A stretch of DNA of 64,000 bases, from contig JABSOY010000013.1 of the NCBI GenBank assembly GCA_013215385.1, forward strand, positions 1 to 64,000, in the 5' to 3' direction. This stretch comes from Colwellia sp. GTDB lineage: Bacteria > Pseudomonadota > Gammaproteobacteria > Enterobacterales > Alteromonadaceae. Of this stretch, positions 37,916 through 48,917 are shown piece after piece. A program made the position numbers and the translations under genes. The notes under the pieces were generated by a model that saw nothing but the letters and a program-made list of their open reading frames with translations, was not told where the DNA came from and made no database searches. The stretch's first letter is position 1; each line of letters opens with the position of its first letter.

Positions 37916-37970
37916 TCAGGCCTTTCTCAGACATCCTGTCTTTCAAGGCATTAGTGCATCCATGCACGTC
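37916..37970. repeat. Spacer between the 98-base repeats, with a partial third unit
   Basis: The last half of this 55-base spacer (GCATTAGTGCATCCATGCAC, then GTC) repeats the end of the 98-base unit with a single change. So the locus is a degenerate tandem array, not two isolated copies. Confidence 0.75.
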
Positions 37971-38068
37971 GATGAACGGTATGTCACGGTGCCATGGCAG
38001 TTCCTAGGCATCCATGCCTACACTGCATTAGTGCTTCCATGCACGTCGATGGCAAAGAGTGACGATGT
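37971..38068. repeat. 98-base direct repeat, copy 2
   Basis: Exact second copy, 153 bases downstream of copy 1. It ends about 25 bases before the folD stop codon, so the array fills the space between the convergent cysS and folD genes. Confidence 0.9.
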
Positions 38069-38092
38069 ATATTGAACTGTAATGGCTATAAC

Positions 38093-38944
38093 TTAATGAA
38101 ACTCTTCACAAGCGATTAAAGTATTTTCAATTAAGCTCGCCACAGTCATAGGACCAACGCCACCAGGAACAGGGGTAATATACGCTGCTTTCGTTTTAGC
38201 GACATCAAAACCAATATCTCCAACGAGCTTGCCACTGTCTAAACGGTTAATACCCACATCTATAACAATAGCGCCTGCTTTAATCCATTCCCCTGGAATG
38301 AATTCAGGCTTCCCTACCGCAACGACTAATAAATCAGCGTTGCGTATTTTGTCTTCAAGGTTTTTAGTAAATCGGTGAGTTGTTGTTACCGTACATCCTG
38401 CAAGCAATAGCTCTAAGGTCATTGGACGGCCAACTATATTAGAAGCGCCAACAATTACCGCTTCTAAACCATGAGGTTTGACCCCAGTAGATTCAATGAG
38501 TGTAATAATCCCCTTAGGTGTACAAGGGCGTAAACCAGGCTGACGAAGTGCCAATTTACCAACATTAAAAGGATGAAAACCATCAACATCTTTAAGCGGG
38601 TTAATATGTTCGATAATTAAATTTGCATCTAAACCTTCGGGTAAAGGTAACTGAACTAAAATTCCATCAATATTATCGTCATTATTTAATTCATCAATTA
38701 AAGTAAATAATTCAGCTTGTGTAGTAGTAGGTTCAAGATCATAAGAGCGGGATAGGAAACCGACTTCTTCACAAGCTTTACGCTTACTACCAACATAAAC
38801 TTGTGAAGCAGGATCAGAGCCTACTAATATTACGGCAAGCCCAGGAGGTCGTAAGCCATTTTTGATGCGTAGTGCTACTTTTTCTTTTACTGAGAGCCTA
38901 AGCTGCTGAGCAATGTATTTACCGTTTATAATAGTTGCTGTCAT
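38093..38944 (-). CDS. folD: Bifunctional methylenetetrahydrofolate dehydrogenase / cyclohydrolase
   Basis: 283 residues. It has the FolD signatures [13 protein letters not shown] (catalytic Tyr and Lys), [11 protein letters not shown], the NADP site [11 protein letters not shown] and the closing [18 protein letters not shown]. It interconverts 5,10-methylene-, methenyl- and 10-formyl-tetrahydrofolate in the cytoplasm. Length is typical. Confidence 0.97.
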   Translation of the reverse strand: MTATIINGKYIAQQLRLSVKEKVALRIKNGLRPPGLAVILVGSDPASQVYVGSKRKACEEVGFLSRSYDLEPTTTQAELFTLIDELNNDDNIDGILVQLPLPEGLDANLIIEHINPLKDVDGFHPFNVGKLALRQPGLRPCTPKGIITLIESTGVKPHGLEAVIVGASNIVGRPMTLELLLAGCTVTTTHRFTKNLEDKIRNADLLVVAVGKPEFIPGEWIKAGAIVIDVGINRLDSGKLVGDIGFDVAKTKAAYITPVPGGVGPMTVASLIENTLIACEEFH

Positions 38945-39239
38945 GATAATTTCGATTAAATTAGTTAAATGATGAAAAACGACGCCATTTTCGCATAAAA
39001 ATAGGGCCTGTTGTAGTTCCTGTTGCTATAAATGTACTTTTATTAGGTAATTAATGGACAAATAAAGTTATTAAATGGATAAATCAATATATTAAATAGG
39101 TAAAAGTACAATTAATTTATCTATCAATCGAAAGGTGTATTCAAAATTGTGTATTTGTTATATTTATAGACAATAAGTGACGATTATCAAGCGTCTTGCC
39201 TTAAAAGTGAGCAAGCAGTTATTTTTTTGCAAAAAAGGT
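38945..39239. other. Intergenic region between folD and the tRNA cluster
   Basis: About 295 AT-rich bases that hold the folD promoter side and an A/T-rich stretch resembling an UP element just before the tRNA promoter. No gene is supported. Confidence 0.5.
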
Positions 39240-39268
39240 TTGACGGGGGTCAGGCAACTAGGTAATAT
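39240..39268 (+). promoter_or_regulatory. Strong sigma-70 promoter of the tRNA cluster
   Basis: TTGACG at 39240-39245, a 17-base spacer, and TAATAT at 39263-39268. A GC-rich discriminator (CCGCATCCG) follows, as in stable RNA promoters under growth-rate and ppGpp control, and an A/T tract lies directly upstream. Confidence 0.8.
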
Positions 39269-39320
39269 CCGCATCCGTTGAAAGGGACATGTTTTTAGTT
39301 GCTTTTAACACAGTAGGTAT

Positions 39321-39397
39321 CGGTGATTAGCGCAGCTTGGTAGCGCACTTGGTTTGGGTCCAAGGGGTCGCAAGTTCGAATCTTGCATCACCGACCA
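39321..39397 (+). tRNA. tRNA-Pro (anticodon TGG), copy 1
   Basis: 77 bases with encoded CCA. The acceptor CGGTGAT pairs with ATCACCG. The anticodon stem CTTGG/CCAAG encloses TTTGGGT, giving TGG. The T arm has GTTCGAAT. Confidence 0.96.
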
Positions 39398-39447
39398 CTT
39401 TTTTAATTATTAACTTAATAAATAAAAAAGAAATTCTGTAGGTTAAT

Positions 39448-39524
<77 letters not shown>

Positions 39525-39539
39525 TACAGTATTTACAAT

Positions 39540-39616
39540 GGTGGCTATAGCTCAGTTGGTAGAGCCCCGGATTGTGATTCCGGTTGTCGAGGGTTCAAGT
39601 CCCTTTAGCCACCCCA
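39540..39616 (+). tRNA. tRNA-His (anticodon GTG)
   Basis: 77 bases including the G at -1 that marks tRNA-His and an encoded CCA. The acceptor GTGGCTA pairs with TAGCCAC, and the discriminator is C. The anticodon loop TTGTGAT gives GTG. Confidence 0.96.
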
Positions 39617-39665
39617 TTTTTTCTCAAAAAATGTGGTGTGAATATTGTAATAAAGTAGAAAATGT

Positions 39666-39742
39666 CGGTGATTAGCGCAGCTTGGTAGCGCACTTGGTTT
39701 GGGTCCAAGGGGTCGCAAGTTCGAATCTTGCATCACCGACCA
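39666..39742 (+). tRNA. tRNA-Pro (anticodon TGG), copy 2
   Basis: Identical in sequence to copy 1 at 39321-39397. The identity ends within a few bases of the gene on both sides, suggesting recent duplication or gene conversion limited to the tRNA. Confidence 0.96.
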
Positions 39743-39930
39743 CTTCTTTCTTTTAAATACTCCAAATACAGTTAATCTTCTATCTCCACCTCATCATTAA
39801 AGTTCAAAAAAATTATTTTATAATCTTTCTACCTTTCTATTTATTTCTCTGGAATTAAGTCGTTATACGCCATTTTTAGCTTTTTTTTAGCTTTTTTTGA
39901 AAATAAGTCAAAAATAACGCAATTAAGGGG

Positions 39931-39959
39931 TCGACTCTTATATAAAGCATCGCTATAAT
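39931..39959 (+). promoter_or_regulatory. Probable tig promoter
   Basis: TCGACT at 39931-39936, a 17-base spacer and a perfect TATAAT at 39954-39959. The start would fall near 39966, giving a leader of about 180 bases. The roughly 400-base gap before tig holds no other feature I can support. Confidence 0.65.
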
Positions 39960-40144
39960 TTCGCGTCATTATTTTAAAATTTAGGTTGTACCAAGCTTAT
40001 TATAATTGGTATTCACTTGGATTTATCGGGCTTCTGTAGCATTGGTTATAGAGCTACAAACGTCACACTCTTTGGCTAAATTAAGCTGTGAAGTAGTTGT
40101 GTTATTGAAAGCGTTAATAAAACGCTAAGTTTTGAGGTATTAAA

Positions 40145-41452
40145 ATGCAAGTTTCAGTAGAGACTACACAAGGTTTGGAACGTAAGATAACTATTTCTGT
40201 TCCTGCAGAATCAGTAGATGTAGAAGTTAAGAATCGTCTTCGTCACATCGGAAAAACCCAACGTATAAATGGTTTCCGTCCAGGTAAAGTTCCTGTGTCT
40301 GTAATTCAAAAGCGTTACGGTCAATCAGTTCGTCAAGAAGTTGCTGGTGAATTAATGCAACGTAACTTTGTTGACGCTATTGTTGCAGAGAAAATGAACC
40401 CTGCTGGCCGTCCAAGCTTTATTGCTAAAAGCAATGAAGATGGCAAAGCCTTAGAATTTGAAGCAACTTTTGAAGTTTATCCAGAGGTTGTGTTAACAGG
40501 CTTAGATTCAATTGAAGTTGAAAAACCTAATGTTGAAGTTACAGATGCTGATTTAGATGAAATGTTCACTACATTACAAAATCAACATAAAACATGGAAA
40601 GAAAACAAACGTAAAACTAAAACTGGCGACAAGCTTACATTAGATTTTACTGGCCGTGTTGACGGTGAAATTTTTGAAGGCGGTGAAGCCAAAGATTTCG
40701 AACTTGAATTAGGCGCTGGCCGCATGATTCCTGGTTTTGAAAAAGAAATTACCGGTATGAAAGTAGGCGAAGAAAAAACAATTAAAGTTACTTTCCCTGA
40801 AGATTACCATGCTGAAAACCTTAAAGGTAAAGAAGCTCAGTTTGATATCACTATTCATAAAACTGAAGGTCCAGTCTTACCAACAATTGATGCTGATTTT
40901 GCTAAGTTATTTGGTGTTGAAGACGGCGGCGTTGAAGCTTTACGTACTGAAGTAAGCACAAATATGACACGTGAATTAACTCAAGCTGTAAAAGCAAAAG
41001 TTAAAGAGCAAGTTATTGCAGGATTATTAGAAGCTAACGATGTTGAAATTCCTAAAGCATTAATTGCACAAGAAATTGAAGTATTACGTAAGCAAGCAAT
41101 GCAACGTTTTGCAGGTCAAATGGATCCAGCAAACATGCCTGAGCTGCCAGCTGATATGTTCGAAGAACAAGCTAAACGTCGTGTAAAAGTTGGTTTGTTA
41201 CTTGGTGAAGTCATCAAAGTTAATGAATTAAAAGTTGACGAAAGTAAAGTTAACGAATTAATTGCATCTGCTGCATCTGCTTACGAAGATCCAAAAGAAG
41301 TTATTGAGTACTACGCAACAAATAAAGAGCTTAATCAACAAATGCAAAATGTTGCATTAGAAGAGCAAGCTGTTGAATTGTTGCTTGAAAGCGCAAAAGT
41401 TAACAGTAAGAAAGCTAGCTTCAAAGATATTATGAATCCAGAAGGTAAATAA
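40145..41452 (+). CDS. tig: Trigger factor, ribosome-bound chaperone
   Basis: 435 residues. The N-terminal ribosome-binding domain has the loop motif [17 protein letters not shown] (about 43-60). An FKBP-type isomerase domain is at about 150-240 ([32 protein letters not shown]). The helical C-terminal chaperone domain fills the rest. It is the first chaperone met by nascent chains and has prolyl isomerase activity. It sits upstream of clpP-clpX-lon, the standard order. Confidence 0.97.
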   Translation: MQVSVETTQGLERKITISVPAESVDVEVKNRLRHIGKTQRINGFRPGKVPVSVIQKRYGQSVRQEVAGELMQRNFVDAIVAEKMNPAGRPSFIAKSNEDGKALEFEATFEVYPEVVLTGLDSIEVEKPNVEVTDADLDEMFTTLQNQHKTWKENKRKTKTGDKLTLDFTGRVDGEIFEGGEAKDFELELGAGRMIPGFEKEITGMKVGEEKTIKVTFPEDYHAENLKGKEAQFDITIHKTEGPVLPTIDADFAKLFGVEDGGVEALRTEVSTNMTRELTQAVKAKVKEQVIAGLLEANDVEIPKALIAQEIEVLRKQAMQRFAGQMDPANMPELPADMFEEQAKRRVKVGLLLGEVIKVNELKVDESKVNELIASAASAYEDPKEVIEYYATNKELNQQMQNVALEEQAVELLLESAKVNSKKASFKDIMNPEGK

Positions 41453-41521
41453 TACCAAACCTAATAAGCTTCTTCTCACTCAGTGTGAACAAACTTAATA
41501 GGCTTGGAATGCACCGATTGA

Positions 41522-41555
41522 TTAAATTTGTAGCATTTTATTGAAACAAATTTAA
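41522..41555 (+). repeat. AT-rich inverted repeat after tig
   Basis: Arms TTAAATTTGT (41522-41531) and ACAAATTTAA (41546-41555) with a 14-base loop. No T-tract follows. It may stabilise the tig 3' end. Confidence 0.45.
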
Positions 41556-41573
41556 ATTGGGTGACCTTTTAGA

Positions 41574-41602
41574 TTGACATTATGTCAAGCAATCGCTTAA
41601 AT
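41574..41602 (+). promoter_or_regulatory. Probable clpP promoter overlapping the terminator
   Basis: A perfect TTGACA (41574-41579), a 17-base spacer and TTAAAT (41597-41602). The predicted start, near 41609, lies inside the following hairpin, so transcripts from here would lack its 5' arm. Confidence 0.65.
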
Positions 41603-41633
41603 GGCTGGTATGGGGACATACGAGCCATTTTTT
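41599..41633 (+). terminator. Terminator hairpin directly before clpP
   Basis: Arms AAATGGCT/AGCCATTT enclose an inner stem GTATG/CATAC with loop GGGA, and T follows. It ends only about 20 bases before the clpP start, so it would stop read-through from tig. Confidence 0.8.
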
Positions 41634-41653
41634 TATATAAAAAGGAAATATAG

Positions 41654-42292
41654 TTGTTTACTTCTCACAATAATTCTCAAAATATCACAAGTATTACCGA
41701 AAGCGCTTTAGTACCAATGGTTGTTGAGCAAACACCAAAAGGTGAACGCTCATACGATATTTATTCTAGACTTTTAAAAGAGCGCGTTATTTTCTTGTGT
41801 GGTCAAGTTGAAGATCATATGGCGAACTTAATTGTTGCTCAGCTATTGTTCCTTGAATCAGAAAGCCCAGAAAAAGATATTTTTTTATACATAAATTCAC
41901 CAGGCGGTTCGGTTACCGCGGGTATGGCAATTTACGATACCATGAAGTTTATCAAGCCAAATATTAGTACGGTTTGTATTGGTCAAGCAGCAAGCATGGG
42001 GGCATTCTTATTATCAGGCGGAGAAAAAGGTAAACGTTACTGTTTACCTAATGCTCGTGTGATGATTCATCAGCCACTGGGTGGTTTTCAAGGTCAAGCT
42101 TCTGATTTTGAAATACATGCCAAAGAAATTCTTTATATCAAAGATAAGTTAAACCGTTTAATGGCTGAGCATACCGGCCAGACATTAGAAAAGGTTTCTC
42201 AAGATACTGACAGAGATAATTTCTTAAGTGCAGAAAGTGCGGTTGAATATGGTTTGGTTGACTCCATATTAAAGGAAAGACTAGATAAATAA
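41654..42292 (+). CDS. clpP: ATP-dependent Clp protease proteolytic subunit
   Basis: 212 residues from a TTG start with AGGAA 6 bases upstream. The next in-frame ATG is residue 22 and has no ribosome site. The catalytic triad is Ser114 (GQAASMGAF), His139 (MIHQPLGG) and Asp188 (DTDRDNF), each offset by 3 from the E. coli precursor numbering. It assembles as a 14-mer barrel and works with ClpX, encoded next, and ClpA. Confidence 0.97.
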   Translation: MFTSHNNSQNITSITESALVPMVVEQTPKGERSYDIYSRLLKERVIFLCGQVEDHMANLIVAQLLFLESESPEKDIFLYINSPGGSVTAGMAIYDTMKFIKPNISTVCIGQAASMGAFLLSGGEKGKRYCLPNARVMIHQPLGGFQGQASDFEIHAKEILYIKDKLNRLMAEHTGQTLEKVSQDTDRDNFLSAESAVEYGLVDSILKERLDK

Positions 42293-42385
42293 TGTCACAA
42301 GTTTGTGAATAACATTGTGATCTACGTAATTTATGAAATACTTAACAGTATCTGTATTAGAAATTAAAAGAATTAGAGGTTCCGT

Positions 42386-43663
42386 ATGACCGATATTAAA
42401 AAAGGTGACGGTGATAACGGCAAGCTTTTGTATTGTTCGTTTTGTGGCAAAAGCCAACATGAAGTTCGCAAACTTATTGCTGGTCCTTCAGTATTTGTTT
42501 GTGATGAATGTGTTGAACTGTGTAACGATATTATTCGTGAAGAAATAAAAGAAATTTCCCCGAAAGATGACAAAGAAAGCTTACCAACACCGATTGAGAT
42601 CCGTGAAAGTTTAGATGACTACGTTATTGGTCAAGATCACGCAAAAAAAGTATTAGCGGTAGCTGTTTATAATCATTATAAACGTTTACGTAATGGTGAC
42701 TCTCACAATGGCATTGAATTAAGTAAAAGTAATATTTTACTTATTGGACCAACAGGTAGTGGTAAAACCTTACTTGCTGAAACGTTAGCGCGTTTACTCG
42801 ATGTGCCATTTACAATGGCTGATGCCACTACATTAACTGAAGCAGGTTATGTAGGTGAAGATGTTGAAAATATCATTCAAAAGTTGCTGCAAAAATGTGA
42901 TTACGATGTTGAAAAAGCACAACGTGGTATTGTCTACATCGATGAAATTGATAAGATTTCACGTAAATCAGACAATCCATCAATCACTCGTGATGTTTCA
43001 GGTGAAGGTGTTCAACAAGCATTGTTAAAGCTTATTGAAGGTACAATTGCTTCAGTTCCTCCACAAGGTGGGCGTAAGCATCCCCAACAAGAGTTTTTGC
43101 AAGTCGATACCTCTAAAATATTATTTATTTGTGGCGGCGCTTTTGCTGGTTTAGATAAAGTGGTCGAACAACGTTCTCATACTGGAGCCGGAATTGGTTT
43201 TGGCGCGGAAGTTCGTGGTAAAGACAGTAAGAAAACGTTAACGCAGCACTTACAAGATGTAGAACCTGAAGATCTTATTAAATATGGTTTAATTCCTGAA
43301 TTCATCGGACGTTTACCTGTTGTGGCAACATTGACTGAACTTGATGAAGAAGCGTTAATTCAAATATTACAAGAGCCTAAAAATGCGTTAACTAAGCAGT
43401 TTGGCGCTTTGTTTGATATGGAAAATGTTGAATTAGAGTTTAGAAAAGATGCACTTATTGCTATTGCGCATAAAGCAATGATACGAAAAACTGGTGCTCG
43501 TGGTTTACGCTCAATTGTTGAAAGTGTCTTACTTGATACGATGTACGAACTGCCGTCAATAGATCACGCTATAAAAGTGGTTGTTGATGAGACCGTAATA
43601 AAAGGTGAATCTAAACCGATTATTATCTATGAAGCACCGCAAGAAAAAGTGGCTAGCGAATAG
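42386..43663 (+). CDS. clpX: Clp protease ATPase subunit ClpX
   Basis: 425 residues. The N-terminal zinc finger is C-x2-C at about 13-16 (CSFCGK) and C-x2-C at about 35-38 (CDECVELC). Walker A is GPTGSGKT (about 117-124), Walker [11 protein letters not shown] near 182, and the IGF-type ClpP loop appears as GIGFGAEV. It unfolds substrates for ClpP. It begins 93 bases after clpP. Confidence 0.97.
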   Translation: MTDIKKGDGDNGKLLYCSFCGKSQHEVRKLIAGPSVFVCDECVELCNDIIREEIKEISPKDDKESLPTPIEIRESLDDYVIGQDHAKKVLAVAVYNHYKRLRNGDSHNGIELSKSNILLIGPTGSGKTLLAETLARLLDVPFTMADATTLTEAGYVGEDVENIIQKLLQKCDYDVEKAQRGIVYIDEIDKISRKSDNPSITRDVSGEGVQQALLKLIEGTIASVPPQGGRKHPQQEFLQVDTSKILFICGGAFAGLDKVVEQRSHTGAGIGFGAEVRGKDSKKTLTQHLQDVEPEDLIKYGLIPEFIGRLPVVATLTELDEEALIQILQEPKNALTKQFGALFDMENVELEFRKDALIAIAHKAMIRKTGARGLRSIVESVLLDTMYELPSIDHAIKVVVDETVIKGESKPIIIYEAPQEKVASE

Positions 43664-43694
43664 TTATTCCTGCTAAATACTTGTCTGTTTCTAT

Positions 43695-43736
43695 AAAAAG
43701 AGTTATTTGACGTTTGTCATTTAACTCTTTTTTTTT
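43695..43736 (+). terminator. Terminator after clpX
   Basis: Arms AAAAAGAGTTA and TAACTCTTTTT run into a T-tract, isolating lon from clpX. Confidence 0.88.
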
Positions 43737-43744
43737 GTCTATGC

Positions 43745-43773
43745 GTTGAAAGCTTTACTAAAATCCCCATATA
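43745..43773 (+). promoter_or_regulatory. Heat-shock (sigma-32) promoter of lon
   Basis: GTTGAA (43745-43750), a 14-base spacer, then CCCCATATA (43765-43773). This matches the sigma-32 consensus CTTGAA-N13-15-CCCCAT closely. lon is a heat-shock gene in E. coli, which fits. Confidence 0.8.
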
Positions 43774-43819
43774 CTTTTTAACTACAATTTTTCCTTACTG
43801 ATTTTCGAGAGAGTAACCT

Positions 43820-46168
43820 ATGACCGAAGAGTTATCTGGTATCAATGAAATTCCCGTTCTAGCCTTGCGCGACGTTGTTGTATATCCCCAAATGGTGATC
43901 CCATTATTTGTAGGTCGTGAAAAGTCTATTCGCTGTTTAGATATAGCTATGGAGCACGACAAGCAAGTTTTCCTTGTTGCTCAAAAAGATGCAGCAGTTG
44001 ACGATCCAACGGCTGACGATGTTTATCAAGCGGGCACCATAGCAACCATTTTACAAATGCTGAAATTGCCAGACGGTACTGTCAAAGTATTAGTTGAAGG
44101 TGTTCGCCGTGCAGAAATACTTCAGTTTGTTGAAACTGAGGAATTCTTTACCGCTGATATTGAGTTTTTAGATATAGAAACAGTTGACGAAGATGACTGT
44201 GAAGCGTTAGTACGTTCGGCTATTTCACAATTTGAGGGCTATGTAAAACTTAATAAAAAAATCCCTCCAGAAGTACTTACCTCAGTTTCAGGTATTGATG
44301 ACGCAGAACAACTGGCTGATACCATGGCTGCGCATATGCCATTAAAATTAGCCGAAAAACAAAAAGTACTTGAAATTAAAAATGTTGCTCAACGTCTTGA
44401 ATACCTGATGGCATTAATGGAAGGCGAAATAGACATATTGCAAGTTGAAAAGAAAATTCGCACTCGTGTCAAAAAGCAAATGGAAAAAAGTCAACGTGAG
44501 TACTATTTGAATGAGCAGATGAAAGCTATTCAAAAAGAATTAGGTGACGATGAAGACGGCAGTAATGAAATTGAGCAGATAGAAAAACAAATCGATGAAG
44601 CTCAAATGCCAGCTGATGCTAAAGAAAAAACATTGTCTGAAGTTAAAAAACTAAAAATGATGTCACCCATGTCAGCAGAAGCTACCGTTGTGCGCTCGTA
44701 CATTGATTGGATGATAAGTGTGCCATGGAAAAAGCGTAGCAAATTAAAACGTAACTTAAAGCTAGCTCAAGAAACACTAGACAAAGATCATTACGGATTA
44801 GATAAAGTTAAGGAACGCATTTTAGAATACTTGGCCGTTCAACAACGTGTTAGCCAATTAAAAGGACCCATTCTTTGTTTAGTTGGACCTCCAGGGGTTG
44901 GTAAAACTTCTCTTGGGCAATCAATTGCTAAAGCAACGGGTCGGAAATATGTCCGTATGGCTTTAGGCGGTGTGCGTGATGAAGCTGAAATTCGCGGTCA
45001 TCGTCGTACTTATATTGGTTCATTACCAGGTAAGCTAATACAAAAAATAGCGAAAGCTGGTGTTAAAAACCCACTGTTTTTGTTAGATGAAATAGACAAA
45101 ATGGCGTCAGATATGCGTGGCGATCCAGCCTCTGCTTTATTGGAAGTGTTAGATCCTGAGCAAAACAGCAGTTTTAACGATCATTATCTTGAAGTTGACT
45201 ATGACTTATCTGATGTAATGTTTGTTGCTACATCGAATAGCATGGACATCCCAGGGCCATTATTAGACCGTATGGAAGTAATTCGTTTATCGGGATACAC
45301 CGAAGACGAGAAACTTAATATTGCTAAAGATCATTTATTGGACAAACAAATAGGCCGTAACGGTTTAAAAGATAAAGAAATATCCATTGAAGATAGCGCT
45401 ATTATGGGCATTATCCGTTATTACACGCGTGAAGCTGGTGTTCGTAGCTTAGAACGTGAAATTTCAAAACTATGCCGTAAAGCGGTAAAAGCTATTTTGC
45501 TAGACAAATCTTTGAAAAAAGTGACGATCAACCAAGATAACTTATCTGAATTTCTGGGTGTTCAACGTTTCGACTATGGTAAAGCTGAGAATCAAAACCG
45601 TATTGGCCAAGTGACTGGTTTAGCATGGACATCAGTAGGTGGTGAGTTACTCACTATAGAAACTGCCTCTGTACCAGGTAAAGGGAAGTTAACTTATACC
45701 GGTTCATTAGGTGATGTCATGCAAGAGTCTATTCAAGCTGCTATGACTGTTGTAAGAAGCCGAACTGAAAAACTACGTATCAATGAAGATTTTCATGAAA
45801 AACGTGATATCCATGTCCATGTTCCTGAAGGTGCTACACCAAAAGATGGTCCAAGCGCAGGTGTAGGTATGTGTACTGCATTAGTTTCTAGTTTGACAGG
45901 AAATCCTGTAAAAGCTGATGTTGCCATGACAGGTGAAATTACGCTTCGTGGTGAAGTACTGCCAATCGGTGGTTTAAAAGAAAAATTATTGGCTGCACAT
46001 CGCGGTGGCATTAAAACGGTCATTATTCCAAAAGATAACGAACGAGATCTGGAAGAAATTCCTGACAACGTCAAAGGGGAGCTTGCTATTCACCCAGTTA
46101 AGTGGATTGATGAAGTGCTAAAAATTGCCTTAGAACACCCTGTCGAAAAGTTTCAACTGGGTGCTTAG
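43820..46168 (+). CDS. lon: ATP-dependent protease La
   Basis: 782 residues, close to the 784 of E. coli. The N-terminal LAN domain is at 1-200, the coiled coil at about 215-275, and Walker [10 protein letters not shown] near 355. The proteolytic domain has the Ser679-Lys722 dyad ([10 protein letters not shown] and GLKEKLLAA), the same numbering as E. coli. It degrades damaged and regulatory proteins. It has its own heat-shock-type promoter and lies between terminators. Confidence 0.98.
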   Translation: MTEELSGINEIPVLALRDVVVYPQMVIPLFVGREKSIRCLDIAMEHDKQVFLVAQKDAAVDDPTADDVYQAGTIATILQMLKLPDGTVKVLVEGVRRAEILQFVETEEFFTADIEFLDIETVDEDDCEALVRSAISQFEGYVKLNKKIPPEVLTSVSGIDDAEQLADTMAAHMPLKLAEKQKVLEIKNVAQRLEYLMALMEGEIDILQVEKKIRTRVKKQMEKSQREYYLNEQMKAIQKELGDDEDGSNEIEQIEKQIDEAQMPADAKEKTLSEVKKLKMMSPMSAEATVVRSYIDWMISVPWKKRSKLKRNLKLAQETLDKDHYGLDKVKERILEYLAVQQRVSQLKGPILCLVGPPGVGKTSLGQSIAKATGRKYVRMALGGVRDEAEIRGHRRTYIGSLPGKLIQKIAKAGVKNPLFLLDEIDKMASDMRGDPASALLEVLDPEQNSSFNDHYLEVDYDLSDVMFVATSNSMDIPGPLLDRMEVIRLSGYTEDEKLNIAKDHLLDKQIGRNGLKDKEISIEDSAIMGIIRYYTREAGVRSLEREISKLCRKAVKAILLDKSLKKVTINQDNLSEFLGVQRFDYGKAENQNRIGQVTGLAWTSVGGELLTIETASVPGKGKLTYTGSLGDVMQESIQAAMTVVRSRTEKLRINEDFHEKRDIHVHVPEGATPKDGPSAGVGMCTALVSSLTGNPVKADVAMTGEITLRGEVLPIGGLKEKLLAAHRGGIKTVIIPKDNERDLEEIPDNVKGELAIHPVKWIDEVLKIALEHPVEKFQLGA

Positions 46169-46466
46169 ACTAGATAAACTGCTGTTTTTTTGATAAATGA
46201 TGGTGAAAATCGTCAAAAACTGTAAAAAAATAACGAAAAACAGTAATTAGTGCTTTGCAAACGCTGAAACTGTGTTAGATTAATGACGCTGATAACGCTA
46301 GACCCCAATGTATACATAGGGTTTGGCTAAGTTAAAAATTAAATAATAAATTTTTATTTTCTTAAACACAGTGCTTGATGTTCAAAAAGAAGCTTGATAT
46401 AAAAGCTTTCGCAGGACGCTTAAACAAATGATAGCGCTGAATAATAACAATTGAAGGGGAATACTT

Positions 46467-46742
46467 GTGAACAAATCTCAACTAATCGAAAAAATCGCTG
46501 CCGGTGCAGATATCTCTAAAGCTGCTGCTGGTCGTGCATTAGATTCATTTATTGATGCTGTTACAGAAGAATTAAAAAGTGGTGAGCAAGTAGCTCTAGT
46601 TGGTTTTGGTACTTTCTCAGTACGTGACCGTGCAGCACGCACAGGCCGCAACCCACAAACGGGTGCAACTATTCAAATCGCTGCAGCTAAAATCCCAGCA
46701 TTCAAAGCTGGTAAAGCATTAAAAGATGCTTGTAACGTTTAA
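46467..46742 (+). CDS. hupB: DNA-binding protein HU-beta
   Basis: 91 residues. It is a complete HU protein: [41 protein letters not shown] and the DNA-gripping arm [14 protein letters not shown]. It follows lon as in most gammaproteobacteria, but with a 298-base gap, so it probably has its own promoter there. Confidence 0.97.
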   Translation: MNKSQLIEKIAAGADISKAAAGRALDSFIDAVTEELKSGEQVALVGFGTFSVRDRAARTGRNPQTGATIQIAAAKIPAFKAGKALKDACNV

Positions 46743-46770
46743 TTAAAACGTTAGAAAGTATATGTAAAAG

Positions 46771-46792
46771 ACCACCGTAAAGGTGGTTTTTT
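46771..46792 (+). terminator. Terminator after hupB
   Basis: ACCACC and GGTGGT with a 5-base loop, then a T-tract. Confidence 0.85.
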
Positions 46793-46904
46793 CATTTTTG
46801 TGGCTATAAAAATAATTAAATTACCGTCTGCTACTTCAAGGTCAGTGATGCTTCTGATAGAATCGCGAGCAAAGAATTATCTGTCGTAATAAATTGAGAA
46901 AAAG

Positions 46905-48818
46905 ATGTTAGAAAATATTCGAGAAGGTTCACAAGGATGGATTGCAAAATCCATATTAGGTTTGGTTATCTTAACTTTCGCTTTGGCGGGAATTGGTAGT
47001 TATACTAACTCAGTAGATACGTCTGTTGCTGACGTTAATGGTGAAAAAATATCACAAAATGCTTTTAATAAAGCATACCAAGCACAGCGTAATCGTATGG
47101 CTCAACAGTTTGGTGATATGTTTGAAACTTTGTCTGCAGACGAAAACTACATGGCAAATTTCCGCAATGGTGTATTAGATAACCTGATTAACGAAACTCT
47201 CGTTGATCAAAGTACGGTTAATATGTCTATTCGCGTATCAGATGAACGCATCAAAAAGACTATTCGTACCATGACTGAATTTCAAGTTGACGGTGTCTTT
47301 GATAATAATCGCTATTTAGCTATTATCAACCAAGCAGGTTTTTATCAATCATCAGATTTTCGTGATTACCTACGTGTAGAAATGACACGTCGTCAGTTAA
47401 CACAAGCATTACTGGCAAGTGAATTTAACTTACCCTATCAAGAAAAGTTAATGAGCGCATTGCAAGATCAAAAACGTAATATTCGTTATGCAACTATTAA
47501 CGCAGAACAGTTTAAAGCTGACATCGTCTTAACCGATGATGAAGTTAATCAATATTATGTCGCAAACCAAGCGCGTTTTGAAAACCAAGAAAAAGTTAAA
47601 CTAAACTACATTGCGCTTGATGTTAATGATATTGCTAAAACTGTTGAATTAACAGAAGCTGACATAAAAGCTTACTACGAAGAAAACATCGCCAGCTTTC
47701 GTGAAGAAGAACAACGCAGAGTTGCACATATTTTAGTTGAATTTGGTGATGATGAAGATGCCGCACAAGCACAAGCAGATGCTTTATTAGTACGTGTTAA
47801 TGCCGGTGAAGACTTTGCTACCTTAGCTAAAGAAAACTCAGCAGATACCTTTAGCGGTGAAAATGGCGGTGATTTAGACTGGATTGAACGTGGTGCTATG
47901 GGCGATGAGTTTGACGAAGGCGCTTTTGCATTAACTGAAATTAATAGTGTCAGCAATATCGTTAGAACTGAATTTGGTTTTCATCTTATAAAATTAACTG
48001 ATTTAAAAGCAGAAAAAGTACAAAGCTTTGCTGATGTGAAAGAAGAATTACAAGAAACTGTAAGTAACGAAAAAGCGCAAGACAAGTTTTTTGAATTACA
48101 ACAGGAAATGGCGCGATTAAGTTTTGAATTCCCTGACAGCTTAGATGACGCTGCAGGTGCAATTAATGCGACCGTAATCACAACCGACTGGTTAAGTAAA
48201 TATGGCAATATCGCACCATTTAATAATCCAAAAGCAATTAAAGCCGCTTTTTCTGACTTAGTTCTGCATGAGAATTTAAACTCAGACATTATTGAAGTGA
48301 GTGATTCTTTATCTATTGTTATTCGTTTAGAAGAATATCAAGCAGCTGAAGTTAAAGCACTGAGTGAAGTTAGCACTCAAATTCGTACAACATTACTTGC
48401 GGATAAAGCAACCGAAAAGGCACAAACAACGGCTGACTCATTATTAGTTTCATTTAAAGCGGGCAATGATATCGCTGATGAATTATTAGCGATTAATGCA
48501 ACGTTTATTGAAAAGGCTGATGTTTCACGTACCGGTAATGATATTGATGCAAGTTTAAGTCGCGAAGCCTTTAAATTACCTCACCCAAGTGAAGGTATGA
48601 TTTCTGCAACGACAGTGACTTTAAATAACGGTGATTTAGCGCTATTAGAAGTGCAAGCGGTGACAACAAGTACCGTTGAGAAATCTGTTGACCCAAGATT
48701 GGCTCAACAACAGACACAACAACTTGCTCAATCGGCTTACCAAAGCTTTGTTGAAGCACTTAAAGTAGATGCAACGATTACGCGTAAAACGATAGCTACG
48801 CCAGTTTCTCAGTTTTAA
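46905..48818 (+). CDS. ppiD: Periplasmic folding chaperone PpiD
   Basis: 637 residues. The N-terminal anchor (SILGLVILTFALAGIGSYT, about 17-35) puts the rest in the periplasm. SurA-like chaperone regions follow, then a parvulin domain at about 270-365 (RRVAHILVEFGDDEDAA, GGDLDWIERGAMGDEF, FGFHLIKL). It helps fold outer membrane and secreted proteins near the Sec translocon. It lies in its standard place after hupB. Confidence 0.96.
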   Translation: MLENIREGSQGWIAKSILGLVILTFALAGIGSYTNSVDTSVADVNGEKISQNAFNKAYQAQRNRMAQQFGDMFETLSADENYMANFRNGVLDNLINETLVDQSTVNMSIRVSDERIKKTIRTMTEFQVDGVFDNNRYLAIINQAGFYQSSDFRDYLRVEMTRRQLTQALLASEFNLPYQEKLMSALQDQKRNIRYATINAEQFKADIVLTDDEVNQYYVANQARFENQEKVKLNYIALDVNDIAKTVELTEADIKAYYEENIASFREEEQRRVAHILVEFGDDEDAAQAQADALLVRVNAGEDFATLAKENSADTFSGENGGDLDWIERGAMGDEFDEGAFALTEINSVSNIVRTEFGFHLIKLTDLKAEKVQSFADVKEELQETVSNEKAQDKFFELQQEMARLSFEFPDSLDDAAGAINATVITTDWLSKYGNIAPFNNPKAIKAAFSDLVLHENLNSDIIEVSDSLSIVIRLEEYQAAEVKALSEVSTQIRTTLLADKATEKAQTTADSLLVSFKAGNDIADELLAINATFIEKADVSRTGNDIDASLSREAFKLPHPSEGMISATTVTLNNGDLALLEVQAVTTSTVEKSVDPRLAQQQTQQLAQSAYQSFVEALKVDATITRKTIATPVSQF

Positions 48819-48861
48819 GTGAAGTTCGAATAAGAAAAATAGCGTTTGGTATTAAATTAGG

Positions 48862-48892
48862 AAGGCTGCAAAGTATATTTGCAGCCTTTTTT
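48862..48892 (+). terminator. Terminator after ppiD
   Basis: A perfect stem AAGGCTGCAAA / TTTGCAGCCTT with a 5-base loop, then T. Confidence 0.9.
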
Positions 48893-48917
48893 ATTTCTCG
48901 ACAGAAAGTGAAAAACA

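Noticed and set aside
37818-38068. Possible CRISPR-like repeats
   Set aside because: Only two long units of 98 bases with a repeat-derived spacer, and no cas gene nearby.
37836-38075. 79-codon frame across the 98-base repeats
   Set aside because: It is created by the repeat unit itself, so its protein merely repeats the DNA duplication, and it has no ribosome site.
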